The position numbers and the translations under genes were made by a program. Shown piece by piece: positions 46,011-58,843 of a DNA stretch of 64,000 bases. Source of the stretch: Hevea brasiliensis (Eukaryota > Streptophyta > Magnoliopsida > Malpighiales > Euphorbiaceae); assembly GCF_030052815.1 (NCBI RefSeq), contig NC_079505.1:68470324-68534323 (forward strand), written 5' to 3'. Within the stretch, counting starts at the first letter, position 1. Each line of letters opens with the position of its first letter. A model generated the notes under the pieces. The model searched no databases and had not been told where the DNA came from. It was given only the letters and a program-made list of their open reading frames with translations.

Positions 46011-47566
46011 GAGTTGCTTGAATGTAGAACTAGATACACTGTAGAGCTCACAGAATTATGGAAAGGTAGAATTTAACATATATGGAATGCATATTTAGAA
46101 CTGTTGTCCCAAATAATGCATCCAAAAAGTTCTTTCGGATTCAAAAGAGGAAAAAACATCACAGGCCCATAGTCAATCTTTGGGGTTTCTACCCGAAAAT
46201 GCAATGAGATGGAAACAGAAGAGGAAAAAGGGAGCCTCTAGAGGTCATGCTAAGAGAAATTCTAAAAACAATAATGGATGGAAGTCTTTTGGAGATGCCT
46301 TCGCTGCTTAGACAGCGACATCCTATACATGAATGCTATGAATTCCTCTAAACAAGACAATAACTCTTTCTTTTGACACCACTAAGGAAGCCCTGGCAAC
46401 ACTAGAGCTTGGAAGGAAGTTGAGATTGTCGTTTGAGGGAGATGAGGAGTCCTTGATTAATTTTTTGTGAAACAAATTGAGAATGATCTTCGACTCTATG
46501 CCACAGAGAGTTAATCGATGCTACTGTTTCTTGGTCACATGTACTGTGTTTTTTGAATCTAGGCATTTTGGGAGTTCTTGCCATCTTTCATGGGTAGCTC
46601 GGTTGTACTAATTTTTTTCAATTGGGTCAGATTTTTGGATGTTGTCATAACTTCTTTTTTTATCCGTTCTGAGGCTCTCGTATCCTTATGTTGTGAGTTA
46701 ATTCTCTCCCTATAGTGTATGGATTAAGTCTGATAAGGGTTTGTCAAGGTCTCAGGTTGTGCAATGTGTTTGTATTTGGTCAAGCAACCTCGCTTTGCTT
46801 CTCAATCTCATTGTTTTTATGGTTAGATGGGTTTTGCTTGCTGCTGTTCATAGCTTTATGGGTCAGGTTTTGGATGTCATCGTATCTTATGGTTTTTTAT
46901 CCCTTTTGGGGCTCTCATATCCTTTGTGTGTTGTTATTTGTGTAGTGCGTTTGTACCTGGTTGAGCAAGCCTTCTTCTCACTCTCGTTATTATTATGGTT
47001 AGATGCGTTATTCTTGATGCTACGCATAGCTTCTTTGGTTCTTCTATGTTTTGAAGATTGGTTGTTGTCCCTCTATTGTTTTTGGTGTTTGACGAGGCTA
47101 TGTGATATTTTCGAAGGATGTTGCACCATTATGGTTGTTGTTTGCTACTATTCAATTTTCTAGTTTATGTTGTTGCCTTCATTTGGCTATTGCTTTGTTT
47201 AGATTTGGTCTATTTCTTTTGTTGTAATGTTATCTTATTGACCTTTTACCCCCTTTTTGTTATTTTGGTTACTTTGTATTGTTGTTCCTGTATCTTGCTC
47301 CTATTGTGGGAGTTGGATTAGGCTTTGTTCTCCTATTTTCTAATTCAATAAATTTCTCCTTGCTTAGGGTGAATTGGACAATCGTTAATTTATCTTGCTT
47401 TAGTTTCAAGCTTTAAGAAAAATCATTGTTAATATGTGTGTCTTGAAAGTGTATAAGTGAAGCAAGGTGGCTTAAGCAAATATTTCAATAAGGGATAAAA
47501 GTATAACTTATAAAATCTTCTGTTGTAGTACTTTAAAAAATGATAGAGCAAAATAAGCAAGACCTT
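46011..47566. other. non-coding, T-rich, with a diverged internal duplication
   Basis: Two diverged copies of a block of about 200 bp lie near 46670-46865 and 46910-47045, sharing gctctc.tatcctt, g.gtttgta..tggt.a and tatggttagatg.g. Open frames here (for example 46741-47163) read as hydrophobic low-complexity protein and are not believed. It ends with caataaatttctcc (47347) and could be the 3' UTR of a retroposon. Not identified. Confidence 0.3.
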
Positions 47567-48250
47567 TTTTTTTTTATAAGCAATTCATTTTATTAATAGA
47601 AAAATAAATCAAGAAAAACTTGGCATTAAAACATCCGACTGACCCCGATAATCAGATCGACCCGAATACACCAAACCTAGAATGCTCTTGTTAAGTGAGA
47701 AAACCTGGAAAATGATACAAAACTACAAACTAAAACTAAGCAATAACCATAGAACAAAACTAAAACAAAAACATCAAAGACAAAAGGTTGCAAAAGAAAA
47801 GAAAAGAAGTTTGATCATGAAAATACTTGATTCACATGGTCCTTTGATATTTGCTAAAAAATAACTTGAAAGATACTTGCATATTTGTTAAAGAATATCC
47901 TTAAGTTTTTATTATCATCAAAATCCATGTTCTTTTGGAGTTAATGGAGTCAAACAAGAACAATTATAGAATCACAAACTATAGGTAAACACTTATGAAG
48001 GTAGACACTAGTATGTAGAATCCAATTTTAGCAAGGTTGAAAAACACCACCAAGGATGATCTAATTAGTCGTAAAGATAGAACACAATCAAAATCACCAC
48101 TTTAGTAGGTCACTCCAAAGATCCAGCTGCATTCAAAGTCCTTAGAAATCCAACAAAAAATAGAGATAACACAATATTAAGAAAACTCTTAACTAGAATC
48201 TATCAGTGCTCCCTCACTATTGAGACACCAAAAAACATGAACAATACATG
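47567..48250 (-). mobile_element. possible poly(A)-tailed retroposon 3' end
   Basis: On the minus strand an A-rich segment ends tattaataaaatgaattgc, then tata, then a run of 11 A (47567-47577). That is an AATAAA-type signal plus tail, as expected for the 3' end of a LINE or processed sequence. No coding domain is seen in the remaining 650 bp. Confidence 0.3.
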
Positions 48251-48385
48251 CATTTTTTGTACACTTTTTGTTTTTGTTTCTGCTAATTTATTTCAAAAAG
48301 TTGGTTAGTTTGGAAAAATAAGGTATGTTTTGGTGATTAAGCCCACAAACTTATCTTAAAGTGACTTTTCTTTTACTATCTCTAA

Positions 48386-49252
48386 GTATTTGGTTCAGCT
48401 ATTAGATGAAACTGATGGTAAATAAATATTTAAACAGTTGAACCAATGAGTTTAGTAAACTCATTAGAAAGATAGTTGATAGCTGATAAAGTACTTATCA
48501 GTTGCATTTTCTATAACTCTATTATAGAGTTGCTCATAAACTGCTGTGTAATTTTTTTTATTACTTGACAAAAATACCCCTAATCCTAATTAAACTTATT
48601 CTTACATTTTCACGTATTGGGTTTGCTGAAAAATATTGGTACTATTTTTTTTGTCATTTTTTTACAATATTTTTTTTATTTTACAGTATCGTCATTCATC
48701 ACATTGATATATTATAATTTTATTAAAATTATTTTTTTATTTTTGTTAATATATAAAACGCAAACATTTATTTATTGAGAAAAATACATAACTTTACGTG
48801 TAAAATTTAAAATTATACATAATTTTGCTAATAATTATTACTGTATTATTTTACAATTACATTCTTTTAAAATTATCTTTTTATTTATTTTAAATTTTAA
48901 TAATAATATAAATAATATAATAAAATAAATCAATAATTGTATTTTTTAATAACAAAAAAATTATATGATATAATTAATTAATAAAAACATATATTTGTTA
49001 TAATTTTACAATAAAATAAATGATATGATATGATAAATTAATAATTATATATTTATTTTAATAATAAAATAAATTATATGATATATACTTTTATTAATCA
49101 TTTCACATATCAATAATTACAGCTATACATAATTCTAAACACTTAACATAAAACTATTATCAGCTATAATTTACATTCATCAATTAAATATCTTATCAAC
49201 TATACTTATCTGATAAACCTATTTTTATCAGCTAAACCAAACAAAACCTAAT
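48386..49252. mobile_element. probable MITE with imperfect inverted ends
   Basis: Left end tatttggttcagctattaga; right end, complemented, ttgtttggtttagctgataa. Interior AT-rich with agctgata motifs near both ends (about 48486 and 49153). No ORF. Edges approximate. Confidence 0.4.
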
Positions 49253-49700
49253 GCAGGGGATAGAATAAATGTTATGTAGATTCTTTTATAGTATATGAAT
49301 TTCATTTTTTGTATTCGGTTTGTGGCTCTAAGGGCTGCCAGTTGGAGAAATGAAATAGTCATTGACATGAAATGCAATACCTTGGAGCTGATTTGGATTT
49401 TAACATGCAATAACAAACAAATTTAAATCTATGCAGCAGTACTAAGAACACTGTAGTTTCATATGATAGAGTTTCCAGCTGAACCATAGCCATGCCAGTA
49501 TCAGTTAGTGAAGAACTTTGCATTGATTGAATTGCGTATTTATAGAAACAATTGAAATCTCAACATAATTTCTTTTCTTCTGTCTTCAATCTCAAGAAGA
49601 GCACAACATAAATTTGAAAGGTGGGCATCAGCTCTATCCAAAACACTGCCACACCAATTAATGAACCCTAGATATGAAAAATCAAAAGGAAAAAAGAAAA

Positions 49701-49706
49701 TTTATT
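49701..49706 (-). terminator. candidate poly(A) signal of CNOT10
   Basis: Minus strand AATAAA, about 115 bp past the stop codon. Confidence 0.4.
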
Positions 49707-49819
49707 CTCTTAACTGAACTATATATGTTACAAATCCTATAAAAGGATTGCTGATCTACCCACTAATTAACACTGAGAGGTGAGCCAGACACAAGAATTA
49801 GACGCTACTGATTCAGCCA

Positions 49820-51775
49820 TCAAGATTTATTCAAGTGTACATGGCTTGGAACGAACTTGACCCGACTACATTTTTTTAACTTAGAAATAGCTGCTTGTGA
49901 CTTACTGAGCATAAGATCCACATAAACTGCGGTCAAAGTGGCCTCAGGACTGTCAGGTATAAGAGACAATGCTTGGGTCACAAAATGGTGCGCCCGCTCA
50001 AGCTCACCTTGTGCTGCATACATGGTTGCAAAATTGGCATAAAGGATGCCTTGCGCCTCTTCTGGTTTGAGGAACACAAAACCTTGTGATTCCTCAGGGG
50101 AAGAAATCTTGGCACTGGTTGATCCTCCATTGGTATCTTCACAATCGTAAGTTTTCTCCACTCGCCATTCCTCACAGTCCTCCTGGCTGAAGGGCAACTC
50201 AACATTAATTCCTCCAGACAAATAAATTGACAAGTGCTCAGCAGCTTCCTTAGGCTTGTTTAGCAAGCAGAGGGCCTCAGCTGCATATACATGACCAAGA
50301 AAAACATAAATTCTTGAGCATTCTGGAATTTCCAAGAGGGACTTTGCAATGGACAAGGCCTTCTCAGGATTTTCTAGTTCCAACTCCACATAAGCCAAGT
50401 TAGCAAGAAGAGCTTGCTTAATCATCTGATTCTCTCTCCTACGAATATCTTCAAAGAAAGAGATGGAATTCTGCATGATCTCCTGACCTGTCACTCCCTT
50501 CTGCTCTTTTGTATCCCCATTTGCATTAAGCTGACCTAAGCCCATACATAAAGAAGATGCTTTGGCATCTAAGCCAGTTAAACTCTTGTGGTTTGAATTC
50601 TTGAGAGATTCTGCTTCACTGGATTCATTTTCTTCCAAGGAGATACTAGAAGGCAAACTGGACTTCAAATGTTTGATATCAGAAGAGTCCAACAAATGCA
50701 GAGCATTGAGGAGACATTGCCGGGCAAGGGTCACTGAGAGCTTGGGTTGGCCATCACTGCCCAAAAACAAGTCCTCCCTTTCAACAGAATCCAAATATCC
50801 ATTTCTTGAACTCCCATTTTCTATTGCAAGATGCCTCCATTTTCCCTTGCCAATAACATGAACTATAATTTCTGATTTGTGTGATGGAGTTCGACCAGCT
50901 TTTATGAGTCCCTTTTCTAAAGCCATCAGACAACACTCAGCAAGCCGGAGCCACAAGATAGGAAGGTTGTAAAAAATTAAACTTGCTTTCTGGAAACAGC
51001 GAGCAGCCAACAAGGGTTTCCCACAAGCCAAGTGTTGTATACCACAATTGTACATAATAAGGAGAGATTTATCTTGTGAAAAAGTTAACAGTTTCATAGG
51101 CTTGTCCTTCCGAAGAGATGAACTACTAGTTAGTGCCTTGGAAAAGAGGACAGATGATGCATGGTATTTCCCAAGCTGATAATAAATGCAACCAAGGTTG
51201 TTGAACATGCTTGAAATCCCCATCTCTGTCCGATTACTTGATGCCATCAACAACTTGATGGCTTTACGATGATTCCCACGAGCATATTCAAGCTGAGACT
51301 TCAAGAGGAGAGCCATGGATGAGTCTCTCCCACGTGCAATGTTCATAGCAAGCTTGACTTCGCGCTTCGCTTGTTTTAAATTCCTTGTGAGAAGTAGAAA
51401 CTGGACCTTGTAAAGCTGCAACTTAAGCTTCAGATCAATGGTAGACATAGACCTATCAACTTGGGTCCTGGAAAGATCATTTGAAGATGGGAGACCAGAT
51501 GGCCTTGTCAGGTTCTGTCCACTTATGTCTAATGAAAACATGGTTTCATACTCAAGTGACTCCTCTGATAGTGATAAAGTTTTCGACAAAGAATTTTCCA
51601 AGGAATTCCCACTAGGTGCTAAATCCAAATTAGAAGCTTCCAAAGCTGATGAACTGGTTGGAATAGAGGATAATTTTGTAACTAGATTTGCAGATTGTTG
51701 CTGTGTTGTGCTTGCATTATCACCTTGACTCCCACAGCCAAAACCAAAACCTTTTTCTAGATAAATCAGTACATC
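49820..51775 (-). CDS. CNOT10: CNOT10 coding exon 6 (residues 219-869)
   Basis: 1956 bp from GATCAG to TGA. Begins DVLIYLEKGFGFGCGSQGDN, holds most of the TPR superhelix and a Ser-rich linker, and ends VHLNKS-stop. Confidence 0.95.
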   Translation of the reverse strand, partial: DVLIYLEKGFGFGCGSQGDNASTTQQQSANLVTKLSSIPTSSSALEASNLDLAPSGNSLENSLSKTLSLSEESLEYETMFSLDISGQNLTRPSGLPSSNDLSRTQVDRSMSTIDLKLKLQLYKVQFLLLTRNLKQAKREVKLAMNIARGRDSSMALLLKSQLEYARGNHRKAIKLLMASSNRTEMGISSMFNNLGCIYYQLGKYHASSVLFSKALTSSSSLRKDKPMKLLTFSQDKSLLIMYNCGIQHLACGKPLLAARCFQKASLIFYNLPILWLRLAECCLMALEKGLIKAGRTPSHKSEIIVHVIGKGKWRHLAIENGSSRNGYLDSVEREDLFLGSDGQPKLSVTLARQCLLNALHLLDSSDIKHLKSSLPSSISLEENESSEAESLKNSNHKSLTGLDAKASSLCMGLGQLNANGDTKEQKGVTGQEIMQNSISFFEDIRRRENQMIKQALLANLAYVELELENPEKALSIAKSLLEIPECSRIYVFLGHVYAAEALCLLNKPKEAAEHLSIYLSGGINVELPFSQEDCEEWRVEKTYDCEDTNGGSTSAKISSPEESQGFVFLKPEEAQGILYANFATMYAAQGELERAHHFVTQALSLIPDSPEATLTAVYVDLMLSKSQAAISKLKKCSRVKFVPSHVHLNKS

Positions 51776-54700
51776 CTGATCAGGAAAATAAGCGAAATGT
51801 CAATTGGGACATCTTGCTATCCAAGCAATAAAATACAACAGAAGATTAGACATTATACGTTAAAGCATGCTGTTAGCAATTGGTGAGAATCGCTGATCAT
51901 TTGTAATAATATTCAGAACTGTAAAGTTAAATTGAGAGAGAGTTCATCAATTTTATTCAAGTTCCTTCAACTTTAAGGCAACATAACATGAATGGGGTAA
52001 AGGCACTTTAAAGAATTGACCAACTTCATATTGGATTATTTTTGCCTTGTATTGTAATTCAGAATCCACTTCAAATGCTGTCAACTGCCATAAACTTTAA
52101 CATAATTGCACTACAAAATCCATCAAGTTATGAGTAAATCACACCCCCACATGGTCCAAGGTTTCAAATTTCCAATTACAGTTGCCAAAAGAGAACACGA
52201 ACAAAAAATAAGCTTGTTTTCATTAGATAAACTCTAAAGAATAGAAAAAGTTTTCTAGGAGAGTAAGGGGAAAAAGAAAAGAAAAGAAATTCACCATCCA
52301 TCTCTAAACACAAAGCTTTCAACACTCACCAGAAGAAACTACTTCACATTATTCTCTTTATTTTCTGATTGGTACGCCCCACACCAGGAGTTGACTTCCA
52401 AAATTTTACCTGATTGACAATGCCTAAACCCAAAATTTATCCAGACTTTTAACCACCTGAAACTCCAGCACCAAAGTTTACTCTTGATCAAGTTATCAAA
52501 CATTTTTCCACCCATCCTAGTATTATCACCATCATCATTATTACTATCCTGTCACACCACCACTACCATGGCTACTGCTGCAAAGGCACAACCTCTCCAC
52601 CACAACCTTCATGAAATACCTCTGTTGCATAGTTATTAAACCCGGACCAAATCAGCCAGTTAAACCAGTGAACCAGTCCTCAAACTGGTCCGAGTTTGCA
52701 ATTGAACTAGATAAACCAGTTGATGCAGCGAATGAACAGGTGAATCACTGTGACCCAGCCGATTTAATTATTCAATAGAATCTCTCTTTTTTTTTAAATT
52801 TTTAGCATAAAGAATTGAACTCAAAATATCATAAAAAATCTTTAAGTCAAAATCAATCGAACTAACTTGATAACTATGTATTTTTTATTTCAATATATTT
52901 ATTTTTTAATATATACTTTATATTCCGTAAATATTAAAAAGAGAATTATACATTTATAAAAATTTTATGCATTATATCAGCGTTATTAAACTCGGCTCGG
53001 AGGTTGACTCGTCAAAGGGATCGGGAGAATGAGTCACTGATTCAACCAGTGAGTCAATGATTCAACTAGTGAGTCATTAAAAATTAATTAAATATATAAA
53101 TTAATTAAATATAACATCTATTAATATAAATAAATATAATTAATTAAATTTTAACTGTTTAAAATAAAACTTTAACATTTATTAGCTTACATTTAATAAA
53201 TTTTAATAGTTCTTTTAAATTTTACATAAAAGTATTTAAGTAATATAATGTACAAACAATTTTTACAAATGTATAATTTTCTTTTCAATATTTATGAAAT
53301 ATTAATTATATATTAAAAAATAAATATATTGAAATAAAAAAACATAGCTAGCAAGTTAACTCGATTGATTTTGATTTAAAGACTTTTTATGACATTTTGA
53401 GTCCAATTTTCTATACCAAAAATTTTATTGAAAAAGAAAAAAGAGAGAGAGATTCTATTGAATAATTAAACCGGTCGGGTCAATCGGATCACAACAGTTC
53501 ACAGGTTCAACCGCCGAGTCGACCAAATCATGACAGGTCACTTCCTAATCTGGTTCAATTACAAACCTGAACCGGTTTCAAAGCAGTTCACCGATTTACT
53601 GGTTCAACCGCCGGTTTGGTCCAAATTTAATAATTATGCATTATATTACTTAAATATTTTTATATAAAATTTAAAAATACTATTAAAATTTATTAAATAT
53701 AACCTAATAAATGTTAAAGTTTTATTTTAAATAATTAAAATTTAACTAATTATATTTATTTATATTAATAGGGATTATATTTAATTAATTTATATATTCA
53801 ATTAATTTTTAATAACTCACTGATTAAATCATTGGCCCACTGGTTGAACCACTGACCCATTCACCCAGTTCCTTCGTCGAGTCAACCTCTAGGCCGAGTT
53901 TAATAACACTGCTCTGCTACCACTACCGTCACCAATGTATTTCCTTCACCAACTTGATAAAAATATAAAAGAATATATCTTTTTTACTTTTGCTAATAGC
54001 AAAAGCAAAAGTCATACATTTACAGATTTTTTTTTTCAATTTTTACTTGTAGCAATGTCCCAGTTTTTTTTTTAAACTTAATATCCAAAAATGTTTAGAA
54101 AATACTTTTTACAACAAAAAACCATAGAACAAAAGGGCTGAACAAAGCAGTGAAATGGAGATTTTTAGCAGCTTGACATCACATCAGAAGAAAGGGCTCA
54201 CTAAATTTCTTACAGCAAATGCCTACAACACTGCAAATATTTTTACTGGGAACATTTGGGTGATCCAATGTCAAACCAAGCAAATTGATGTAGTTCAGGA
54301 GCTCCTGTGATTCAACAGGAGTATAATCCACCTACTTTTGGTTGTTTAGAAGAACTCTTTCCGATATTTAGCTATAAGGTTATGTTTTATGCCAAAGCAT
54401 GGTCTTTTGCGGCCCCAATGCCACATTCTAAAGCAGACAGAATCCTTACCAAAATCTAACATGAATTGTGTTCTGAAAGTGGCCTGAGCTCTGCATCAAC
54501 TAAATAGGTCTCCCAGCTAGTTTCACATTTGCTATTGGGCAATTCTTTTTCCCCCCTTTTTCATTTGATCAATGTTAGATGCAACTCCAAAAACACTATC
54601 CACAAATTTAATTCCATGATAACCAATTAATGAGAAATGTTGCTCAAAATCATTCAATTTACATGGGACAAACTGATTAAGCATGAATGAGGTTTCTAAC

Positions 54701-55756
54701 TTTGAGAAAAAAGTACTTCCACCGGAAATCAAGATTTGAACTTGAGAAATCTAAACACTAGCACACACTTTTTAATTAGCCATAATGGATGAAGAAAATA
54801 CTGATTAGTATAGTGCTCTCAGTTGTACTTCAAAAAGCATAGTGCAGAGAACATAATTAGATATAATGGATTAAGAAAAACATGCAGCACTTGGGAAACT
54901 AATCCACTGATATTTCCTGTTATCATAGACCACCAAGAAAAAAAAAAATCATTTTTGTGTTGATGTTATTCTGCATTTTGGTAACTTCAAGTTATGTTAT
55001 TGATAATGAGAGCAACAAAATGGGAGGAGAAATTTTTAAATGTTTTTCAAAATTTCAAAGCACAAAGGAATTCCATAACTTCCAAAATTTGCCATAATAA
55101 ATGCCTCAGCATTACAAAAAATAATAAGAGACGAGGAGAATAGGAAGGAATTTTTTTTAATCAACTGATACTTCAAAAATAATAATAAAAAAAATTTGCA
55201 GCATTTAGAACTTACCGTCAAGGGGGAGAAATTTCAATGAGTTGTTTCAGAAACAATTTTTGTAATAGTATTTCCAGTGACAACTTTTGAGATTTTGCAG
55301 CTAGTCTGGAATTCAATGCTAAGGCTCCTATTGTTTCATGGAAAATAAACTCCATGGAAAATACTTTCAGCAGTAAAAAAATTTCTGGTAAAACAATTTT
55401 TTTTATGTTTTTTCTTTATCGGTTGTGATATTAAAACAAACTGGAAAATATTTTCTGACATTTGGCGTGCATTGATAATAGTTGATTTTTTCAACCAATA
55501 ATTTGACATGAAGAGACTATATATTGTTCATAGATAAACATATACATGAAATTTATGATCAAAATCAAACTAAACAATTAGAACAAATAATATTTATTAA
55601 TTGAATAATAATATTAGATCATAAAAATAATAAATGATTAGATAATTTTATAAATAATAATTTAATAGAATTTTTATTATTAAAATAATATAATTTACTC
55701 CATTATTATTATAATTATTTATCATAAACTCGAAAGCTTTTACACAAAGTGGGGAA

Positions 55757-55799
<43 letters not shown>

Positions 55800-58797
55800 G
55801 TATGATGTTATGACAACCACGTGGCATAAACAATGAAAAAGGGGACCTCTTTGGTCTCTTGTTATGTCACAATACTCAAGCCACTGAAAATGACTCCTAT
55901 TCTCAAAATGGGTAATCATTTTCCCCAATCCAAAGCATTTTCTTATGACCAAGAAAATCTTTCCTTGAAAACTTTCTACATTTGTTCACCAAACACTGAA
56001 AAATATGGGGAAATTTTTCTTGGAAAATGTTTTCCATGATACAAATGGAGCATAAGATTTTCTTTTTTTTTTGTCCCCTTCTCTTTTCCCAACAGGGCTT
56101 TCCTGCATTGTTCAAAATACTTGGCCAAGTCCCTCTTTGTGCCCTTTCATTCTAAATTTCTAATGAATTGCTTGTGTATAACCCATCCAAAATGTTTGCC
56201 TAGATCATGACAAGGGTATTATAGCTTGAAATTAATTTCATTCCATAATCCCAAGGACAGAAACACTAAGACCAACGATAATAGCCCAGTTCTTCAATTT
56301 AAGAGTTCTACACCAGCATAAGGCAACATTTTCTTCTCAACCTTTGATTGAGAATTGGAAGAAGATCATGAAAGAACCCACATTATTTCTAAATCAAAAA
56401 AATATGAGAATTGAACACGTAGCGAAACATATCTGCCACAAAAAGTAGCAAAACCTTTTTACATTGCACTTACAGCAGATTTTGATGCATCCTGGCAGGC
56501 AAGTGCAACATCCAGCAACAGAAGGCAAACATGGAGAGCAGTTGTCTGCACAATGGAAAATGGAGTATCATGAGACAATAACAAAACCATTAAATCAAAA
56601 GAATCACAGGTTAAAATAACACACCTCATCAATAGGTTCAATATTGTGATACAAAGGTTCTAGAACTGACAATGCCTTAGTATATTCGTGAAGATGAAAC
56701 CAGATAATTGCCTATAAAAGGACAACTTAACATGTTATGCTGTAGGCAAAATCAATAGAAAAACAATAAATCAACAAGTATATCAAGAACCTACAATATT
56801 TAATGTTGCAACTGCCGGGTCAAATTCATCCATGTAAATCAGAGTCGCACTATTTGTAACAGAAAATTGATGTGCTGTTGCACCACTTCCTTTAGACCCT
56901 GAAATAACTTTATTTCCAGCATCGCTCCCAGCATCAACCTGTTCTCCAGTAGCCCAAGCAAGTTGTTCGCCTTTCTTCTAAACCAATAACATAGAAACAA
57001 CAAAGAAAATCACATTAGATTCCAAAAAAAAGGGAGCCAAAACATGATGAAGCAAAATTTTCCTAACAGCTTATATATATTATTTCCATTTAAAAACTCT
57101 GCAATTTTATTATTGAAGTTTAACATCTATAGGACATGTTGATATTAGAAATCTATTTCAATTTAAATTCTATTATTATTCCAGTTACAACAATAATTTC
57201 AAAATAAATTATTTAAACAAATTTAAAAAGTAGTCATGCAAAGCACAAGACTATGATTAATCAACTCAACTCAACTCATCTCAACTCAACTAAGTCTTTA
57301 TCCCAAAAATTTGGATTCGGCTATATGGATTCGCTTTCTCCACTCTAAACGATTTTGGGTTAAATCCTCAGAAATGTGTAATGTTTCTAAGTCATGTTGT
57401 ACTACTCTCCTCCAAGTCAATTTAGGTCTACCATTTTTTTTCTTTCTATCCTCTAACCTAATGTACTCTACTTGTCTCACTGTAGTCTCCGTATGTCTAC
57501 GCTTCACATGACCAAACCATCTCAATCTCCCTTCTCTCAATTTATCCTCAATTAGCACCACTCCTACCTTTTCTCTAATACTCTCATTACGGACTTTATC
57601 TAGTCTAGTATGACCACTCGTCCACCTTAACATTCTCATCTCTGCAACTCTTATCTTAGACGCATACGACTTCTTCAGTGCCCAACACCCATTACCATAT
57701 AACATAGCCGGTCGTATGGCTGTACGGTAAAATTTTCCTTTCAACTTATTGGGAATCTTGCGATCACATAAAACTCCCGTGGCACGTCTCCACTTCAATC
57801 ATCCGGCTTTAGTCCTATGACTAACATCCTCTTCACATCCCCCATCTACTTGGAAGGACTAAGCCAAGATATTTAAAGTGATTACTTTGGGACAGTAGCA
57901 CTCCATCCAAACTAACTCCTTCCCTATTACCAGTTTGGCCTTCACTGAACTTATAATGCATGTATTCTGTCTTCGTTCTACTTAACTTAAAGCCCTTTGA
58001 CTCTAGAGTACTTCTCCAAAGCTCTAACTTTCCATTGACTCCTCACGTCTCATCTATCAGAATAATACCATCCGCAAACATCATGAAGCAAGGAATACTC
58101 TCTTGTATATGTTTCGTCAATTCATCTAAAACTAATGTAAAAAGGTAAGGGCTTATAGCTGATCCTTGGTGTAATCCAATTGAGATCAGAAAATTTCTTG
58201 TGCCCCCTCTCACTATGAACACAATAGTAGTTGCTCCTTCGCACATATCTTTCAGCACTTGTATGTACCTAATAGATACCCTTTTTTGTTCTAACACACT
58301 CCATAAGACATCTCTTGGAACACTATCACAAGCCTTCTCCAAATCAATAAAAACCATGTGTAGATTTTTCTTCACATCTCTATATTTCTCCATCAAGCTT
58401 CTAATGAGAAAGATCGCTTCCATAGTTGAACGATCGGGCATGAAACCAAATTGATTGAGAGAGATAGAAGTATCATGACATAGTCGATGCTCCACAACTC
58501 TCTCCCACAACTTCATAGTATGGCTCATGAGTTTAATTCCCCTATAGTTTGAGCAACCGGCACTATTGAGGATTGTATTTCTTCAATTTATGATCCCTCT
58601 AAGTACTACAATGTACTTGCAAGAAAAAAGGGGTTTATGATTCATCCATTCTTTCTTTTTCTTCATCTTCTTAAATTCTTAATCTACCAAACCTTGATTC
58701 AATGAAGGAAAATTTCTTATATGTATGTGATGATGAAGAAAACACTTCAACCGAACCAAACACCCCCCCCCCCCCAAACACCAACCCAAACCCAAGG

Positions 58798-58843
<46 letters not shown>

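Larger units (their letters stand above)
51776..56473 (-). other. CNOT10 intron 5 (4.7 kb), repeat-filled
   Basis: Starts GTAAGT at 56473 and ends CTGATCAG at 51776. It contains two interleaved long inverted repeats (52626-53912), a MITE (55317-56053) with an (AG)n run, and otherwise AT-rich DNA without coding potential. Confidence 0.85.

Noticed and set aside
46741..47163. 140-codon hydrophobic open frame
   Set aside because: T-rich low-complexity DNA with a diverged internal duplication; overlapping frames are equally open and no family is recognisable.
49820..51643. CNOT10 last exon as a free-standing 607-codon gene starting at 51643
   Set aside because: That position is a TTG, not ATG. 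The frame continues to the splice acceptor at 51775 and joins five upstream exons in phase.
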